This document shows, one piece after another, positions 60,120 through 64,000 of a stretch of 64,000 nucleotides of DNA. Positions within the stretch are counted from its first letter, which is position 1. The number at the start of each line of letters is the position of its first letter. The translations under genes were made by a program, and so were the position numbers. The notes beneath the pieces are model-generated. The model had not been told where the DNA came from. It searched no databases and worked only from the letters and a program-made list of their open reading frames with translations. The DNA is from UBA822 sp965249775 (lineage in GTDB: Bacteria > Gemmatimonadota > Gemmatimonadetes > Longimicrobiales > Gaopeijiaceae), in contig OZ252253.1 of assembly GCA_965249775.1 (NCBI GenBank), positions 3,596,001 through 3,660,000 of the forward strand, written 5' to 3'.

Positions 60120-61190
60120 CTACGGACAGGGTGAGAACAGCTCGTTGTTGACCATCACACCCTTGGCCTCCAGTAGAGCCGCGTCGCTGCACGACACCCT
60201 CGTGAACCGGAGCTCGACTCTGTCTCCCGCTCCGAGCCCCGGGTTGTCCAGCAGAGGCTGGATGTCGCTGAGCTCGGCGTTGAATCGAAGGTCGAGGCCC
60301 GTCAGAGCAGTGAGCCCCTTCAACGCACTGATGTTGGTGATCTGGTTGCCGGTGAGCTCGAGGCGCGTCAGGGCCGTGAGCCCGCGCAGTGCGCTGATGT
60401 CTTTGATCTGGTTGCCATTGATGCGGAGCTCGTTCAGTGCAGTGAGCCCGCTCAGCGCGCTGACGTCGGTGATCGCGTTGGTGTGGAGGTTGAGATCCCT
60501 CAGGTTCGTGAGCCTACGTAGCGGGGTGATATCGGTGATCGGGTTGGTATCGAGACGTTGAACTCCCCGAAAATCTCTCGGCAGTTGAACGCCCGTGAAG
60601 TCTCCGTGCTTATGGAGGCGCAGGACCCTCAGCTCGGTCATCCCGCTCAGCGCGCTGATGTCGCTGAACGAGTTCTCGCTGAGGAAGAGGTCCGTCAGCT
60701 TCGTCATCCCACGCAACGGGCTGATATCGGTGATCCAGTTGGTGTGGAGCCGAAGGACCGTCAGGTTCGTGAGCCCGGCGAGCGGCGTGATGTCGGTGAT
60801 CGACTTGTTGTTGAGTGTGAGGCTCGTCAGGCCCGTGAGATTCTGGATCCCCAACAGGCTCTCGAACGGAGCCACAACGGGAAGGAACCGAGGGGATCCG
60901 GTCACGGTCCGAACGGGACCAGGTCCGGAAGCGGCCAATCCGGTCAGCCCGGACAGCAGGCCACAGGTGAGATCCTCCTGTGGACCGACCCCGAGTGCCC
61001 TCCGAACCGCCGCCTCCAGGTCGGCATCCTCGAACGTCGCGATGGCGGCGTCGGAGTGACTACTGCACAGCTCGCTGGGCGCTAAGATCCGGCGCGCCTG
61101 CGCTTCTGCAGCCGGGGGACTGGCGAGGAGAGATGTCAGGAGAAGGAGAATTGTCGGGAGTAGGGCCGACGTGGCAGCAAAGCTCTTCAT
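60120..61190 (-). CDS. Secreted leucine-rich repeat protein (internalin-like)
   Basis: 356 residues from ATG 61190. Signal peptide (SALLPTILLLLTSLLASPPAAEA), a capped N-terminal region (IATFEDADLEAAVRRALGVG, as in internalin caps) and about nine 22-residue LRRs such as LTGLTSLTLNNKSITDITPL, interrupted by a non-canonical stretch HKHGDFTGVQLPRDFRGVQR before LRRs resume. C-terminal Cys pair. Probably a surface or periplasmic protein-binding module. Confidence 0.8.
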   Translation of the reverse strand: MKSFAATSALLPTILLLLTSLLASPPAAEAQARRILAPSELCSSHSDAAIATFEDADLEAAVRRALGVGPQEDLTCGLLSGLTGLAASGPGPVRTVTGSPRFLPVVAPFESLLGIQNLTGLTSLTLNNKSITDITPLAGLTNLTVLRLHTNWITDISPLRGMTKLTDLFLSENSFSDISALSGMTELRVLRLHKHGDFTGVQLPRDFRGVQRLDTNPITDITPLRRLTNLRDLNLHTNAITDVSALSGLTALNELRINGNQIKDISALRGLTALTRLELTGNQITNISALKGLTALTGLDLRFNAELSDIQPLLDNPGLGAGDRVELRFTRVSCSDAALLEAKGVMVNNELFSPCP

Positions 61191-61233
61191 GGCATTCACT
61201 CCTCCGATTCGGTCCTCGGCATTTTCTCGTACC

Positions 61234-61440
61234 TCAGAGCTGTGCCTTGCGTACAACCCACGCAGCTCCCCTCCCCATGACGTGGACACCTTTCTCCAGT
61301 CCCCATAGAGCCGCTGCCATCACGACCAATAGGATAGAGATCGCGAACCATCGCAGACCACGTGTCCCCCAGCGAGAATCGACAAAGTCATAGATGGGAG
61401 TCCACAGAATGTCCCTCCAAGACGGTCGCTTCTCAGTCAT
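61234..61440 (-). CDS. Small membrane protein, 68 residues
   Basis: Begins MTEKRPSWRDILWTPIYDFV; one strong helix (LRWFAISILLVVMAAALWGL) and a basic tail. It lies between the LRR gene and the large hydrolase on the same strand. No family recognised. Confidence 0.45.
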   Translation of the reverse strand: MTEKRPSWRDILWTPIYDFVDSRWGTRGLRWFAISILLVVMAAALWGLEKGVHVMGRGAAWVVRKAQL

Positions 61441-61456
61441 CGAACTCCCCTCAGCC

Positions 61457-63535
61457 CTACCGGCTGCCCCCATTCACCAGGTAATCCCAGTGCTCTCCGG
61501 CCCGGTCCAAAATGGGCACGAGGTCTTCGGCGAGCAGGTAGCCGTCGTCGACCAGACGGAGGCCGGCTTCCGACACGAGACCCACGTACTGCCCGCGGCT
61601 GCTGTAACGCTCCCCGATGGCGCGTCTCGGATCCCCGTTCCGCTGCCCGTCGGCCGTGGTCCGGGGGAACGGAATGTAGGACCCCTGCATGCTGGACAGG
61701 ACATTTTCGGGTCCGGACTCGGGTCGGAAGTTGTTCCACCCCGTGTACGTGGCCAGCGGCACCTCAACCTCCGGCATCTTCAGTCCACCCGTCTCGTTGC
61801 CGTCGGCATCGACTTGGGGGACCAAGATCGGAAACGCCGAGGCCACTTCGGGAGGCTGGACCGAGACGATGCCTTTGGTGGCGAACTCGGGACCGTAGTC
61901 CACCCGGTAGGCCTTGTGGGGTGTGGCGGGCATGGCGACACCCGGCAGTCGCGGGAAGGCCAACTGCCCGGGGAGCACCAGATCACCTGAATCGATGCGC
62001 GGGTAGTTGCTCGCGGGCGGCGGCGAGTCGTCGTCGATGGTCCAGCGGTTCATGGCCAGCAGCAGGCTCCGCAAGAACCAGGAGTAGTCGTTGGGGTTGC
62101 TGAGCTGCTGTCCGCTTCCCTGCCTCGGTGGGAAGCCGCCCGGGCCGTGCTGCCCGCCCGCGAACGAATAGATGCGCACGTTGTCCATCAGCGGATGGTC
62201 TCGTGTGCCGTCGATGGACGTATGGATCAACGACGCCGCGCGTCCCCAGTACTCGTACGATGAGTTCGTGTAGAAGATCTTCGGCATATAAGCCGGCTCC
62301 ACCCCGTCGAGCAGCCCGTCCCGCATACCGGTCTCGGGGTCGGTCTGTGCGATGCCGGTGAAGGGGAAGATGTCCGTCGGATAGAGCTTGTTCAGATATG
62401 GATGGCCGTCTCGGGACGGCTGGGCGAACCGGTGATTGAAGCTGCCGCGGCCTCCCCCGGCGATGTGTGACATGATGCCGTCGAACGCCTTCTGGTGGTC
62501 TTCAGTCTCGTTGAATCCGTAGTACAGATATGTCCGCAGGAACCGGCCGCTCTGTGAGCTCCCCCACGCCAACGCACGGTCGATTGATCCTGCCGGAACG
62601 GACAGCCCCTCCGCGTCGCCGTACTTGAGCAGCGCTATGGCGTCACGGACGGCCGCCGGGCCCAGGCCCACCAGCGGCGGATCCTGCGCCTTGTAGACGA
62701 CGTCGTAGATCTTCTGGGGCTCGAATCCGCCCTCAAGGTAGACGCGCGTGCGGTCGGGCACGACCCGCCCGTCCTCCAGCCTGGCGAACCTCCACTGACT
62801 GCGAGGAATCACGCGACGCGGTTGATCCACCCCGTCACGTACCGTCATGACGTTCGCAGGATCGTTCGGGTCGGCGACCTCGTACGGGGCGTGGCTCCGG
62901 TCCGCCAAGGATCGGTCGAACGCCCGGCTGTTCACGATGACTTCGCTTCGGACCAGCCCCTCGATCGGATCAGCAACATCGTTGGCGATCGCGGTGAACA
63001 GCTTCATGGTCCCCTCGCGATCCGGCACGTCGAACTGCCAGCCCAGCCAGAGAAGCGAGAAACCGTTCCGCAACAGGAAGCCGTCGCCCATGTGTGCTGC
63101 CGTCAGCGGATCCCGGCTTCCTGAGGCGTTGTTGAAGTAGCCCAGCAGTCCTTTACCGCCGCGGTTCGACACCTCGTACAGAACCGTGCCGTTGCCGCGT
63201 GTGACGTCCTTGGGCTTGATCAGGAAGAAGTTGGAGCGGAACTCGACCAGGCCATCGGCATTCCGGGGCGCAAAGGCGATGTCGGTAATGATGCCATTGG
63301 CCGGATTGTCGGGGTCGACTGCGAAGTAGATCGTGCCGACGATCTTTTCATAGGGCCCGGCCAATCCGTACCACGTGCCGTCAGCCAAATCCATTCTGTA
63401 GTCCACTTCGATGCGTACGACTCTGGCATCCGCGGTGGACGTGGCCAAGCACAGCAGGGTCAGAAGCGTGGCGATGGTGCGAGTCCAGAGCGTTGCCACG
63501 CTCCGAGTCCAAAGCGTTGCGATCGTCCGGTCCAT
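61457..63535 (-). CDS. Large exported alpha/beta hydrolase-domain protein (PF20091-type)
   Basis: 692 residues from ATG 63535. N-terminal segment contains tandem TIATLWTRS/VATLWTRT/IATLL units (24-bp DNA repeats) that form the signal hydrophobic stretch. Family features: VLYEVSNRGGKGLLGYFN, GFSLLWLGWQFDVP, nucleophile region ALAWGSSQSGRFLRTYLYYG, GQHGPGG and a C-terminal DLVPILDRAGEHWDYLVN. The family (alpha/beta hydrolase domain-containing, about 650-700 residues) has unknown substrate. The 37-bp motif shared with the PQQ gene lies upstream. Confidence 0.75.
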   Translation of the reverse strand: MDRTIATLWTRSVATLWTRTIATLLTLLCLATSTADARVVRIEVDYRMDLADGTWYGLAGPYEKIVGTIYFAVDPDNPANGIITDIAFAPRNADGLVEFRSNFFLIKPKDVTRGNGTVLYEVSNRGGKGLLGYFNNASGSRDPLTAAHMGDGFLLRNGFSLLWLGWQFDVPDREGTMKLFTAIANDVADPIEGLVRSEVIVNSRAFDRSLADRSHAPYEVADPNDPANVMTVRDGVDQPRRVIPRSQWRFARLEDGRVVPDRTRVYLEGGFEPQKIYDVVYKAQDPPLVGLGPAAVRDAIALLKYGDAEGLSVPAGSIDRALAWGSSQSGRFLRTYLYYGFNETEDHQKAFDGIMSHIAGGGRGSFNHRFAQPSRDGHPYLNKLYPTDIFPFTGIAQTDPETGMRDGLLDGVEPAYMPKIFYTNSSYEYWGRAASLIHTSIDGTRDHPLMDNVRIYSFAGGQHGPGGFPPRQGSGQQLSNPNDYSWFLRSLLLAMNRWTIDDDSPPPASNYPRIDSGDLVLPGQLAFPRLPGVAMPATPHKAYRVDYGPEFATKGIVSVQPPEVASAFPILVPQVDADGNETGGLKMPEVEVPLATYTGWNNFRPESGPENVLSSMQGSYIPFPRTTADGQRNGDPRRAIGERYSSRGQYVGLVSEAGLRLVDDGYLLAEDLVPILDRAGEHWDYLVNGGSR

Positions 63536-63577
63536 TCTTCCTCCTGCGTTGACGCCGACACGGCTGCACGTTGGAAT

Positions 63578-63614
63578 CGTGGACGGTAGGTCGGGCACGA
63601 CATCGGCGCAACGC
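63578..63614. repeat. Dispersed 37-bp motif, second copy
   Basis: Same motif as at 58407-58443 with A/G differences at two positions, 43-79 bases upstream of the leftward hydrolase start. Confidence 0.6.
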
Positions 63615-63638
63615 CGAGTCAAAGGTCACTCGAGCCCA

Positions 63639-64000
63639 TCACCCATAGCCGATCACATCGAGCTCCGGCACACGCCCAAAGTGCCTCTTGTTCCGCGTCA
63701 CTACGGGCATTCCAAAGGCCAGAGCCGTCGCGGCGATCCAGAGGTCGTTCGCATCGATCAGCAGACCGTTGTCGCTGAGGTACCGATACAGGCGACCGTA
63801 GCGCCAAGAAACCTCAGGCGTACAGGAGAGCACTTCGAAGGGAGACACCAACTCCTTCCACGTGGCCCGTTCGTTCATGCGGGGTCCGGCGGCCAACTCA
63901 CCTGCGACTGTGAAGGTGATGTGGAGCTTCTGCGCATGGTGTGACTCGAGGAAGAGTTGCGCTGGTCCGGGGCCACCGGCGATCAGCTCCCGTTCGAGGT
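63639..64000 (-). CDS. vapC: PIN-domain (VapC-like) toxin, N terminus outside window
   Basis: The frame is open to the right edge (LERELIAGGPGPAQLF, FTVAGELAAG) and continues to MNERATWKELVSPFEVLSC, LLIDANDLWIAATALAFGMP and TRNKRHFGRVPELDVIGYG, a typical PIN C-terminal half with the acidic DANDLWIA metal site. The N-terminal Asp and any antitoxin lie beyond the window. Ends 25 bases from the dispersed 37-bp motif. Confidence 0.75.
   Translation of the reverse strand, partial: LERELIAGGPGPAQLFLESHHAQKLHITFTVAGELAAGPRMNERATWKELVSPFEVLSCTPEVSWRYGRLYRYLSDNGLLIDANDLWIAATALAFGMPVVTRNKRHFGRVPELDVIGYG

Overview
GC-rich bacterial chromosome window, probably from Gemmatimonadota or a related Acidobacteriota-like lineage. 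This is inferred from gene content, not from a marker gene: a Ser/Thr kinase fused to a TolB-like propeller, a PadR regulator coupled to an ADOP/MacB-type permease, many Tat or lipoprotein exported enzymes, LVIVD, tandem CMD, PQQ and linalool-dehydratase-like proteins, and the secreted PRTPDGRPDLQGNW family.

Layout. 1-5 kb: small hypotheticals, then a copper monooxygenase (PHM-like) with a cytochrome c motif, a co-directional secreted protein and a convergent NHL/PAL-like protein. 5.3-8 kb: kinase-propeller receptor flanked by fragments of a redoxin and a SnoaL-like protein. 8-12.5 kb: frameshifted GIY-YIG gene, small membrane/zinc-ribbon genes, IS630 copy 1, tRNA-Pro(GGG). 12.5-25.4 kb: host genes (membrane spermidine-synthase-like protein, haloacid dehalogenase, M23 peptidase, CMD, LVIVD, DUF305, outer-membrane protein) interrupted by three adjacent toxin-antitoxin loci (VapBC, decayed HigBA, BrnTA). 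25.5-28.15 kb: array of 17 tRNA genes. 28.2-31.2 kb: leftward prophage early module (integrase, excisionase, small membrane protein, HNH-like, winged helix, coiled-coil, SSB-like) abutting tRNA-Ser(CGA). 31.2-32.4 kb: fused fragments of HsdR, SRAP/YedK and an outer-membrane protein. 32.7-41 kb: a 2,555-residue surface protein (Ig-like, six near-identical Calx-beta units, autotransporter-like barrel, SPOR) translationally coupled to a Pal/OmpA lipoprotein. 41-46.2 kb: IS630 copy 2 truncating an adenine methyltransferase, a phage lysis/structural gene run, and a junction that cuts an ADOP permease. 46-64 kb: host exported enzymes (sulfatase, linalool-dehydratase-like, amidohydrolase, AlkD, PQQ dehydrogenase, metallo-beta-lactamase fold, LRR protein, large alpha/beta hydrolase) and a partial PIN toxin at the edge.

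The most unusual signal is a family of roughly 145-190 nt structured repeats directly downstream of tRNA genes. Each of three full copies starts with an inverted copy and ends with a direct copy of the 3' part of the particular tRNA it follows, around a conserved body; an orphan end fragment lies at 9.1 kb. Other notable points are an IS630 element whose transposase stop codon is supplied by its TA target duplication, a 120-bp nested palindrome inside the tRNA array, and repeated signs of gene decay in the accessory regions.

Frame breaks occur in several short genes, some at homopolymers, so sequencing error cannot be excluded for those. No CRISPR array or rRNA gene is seen.
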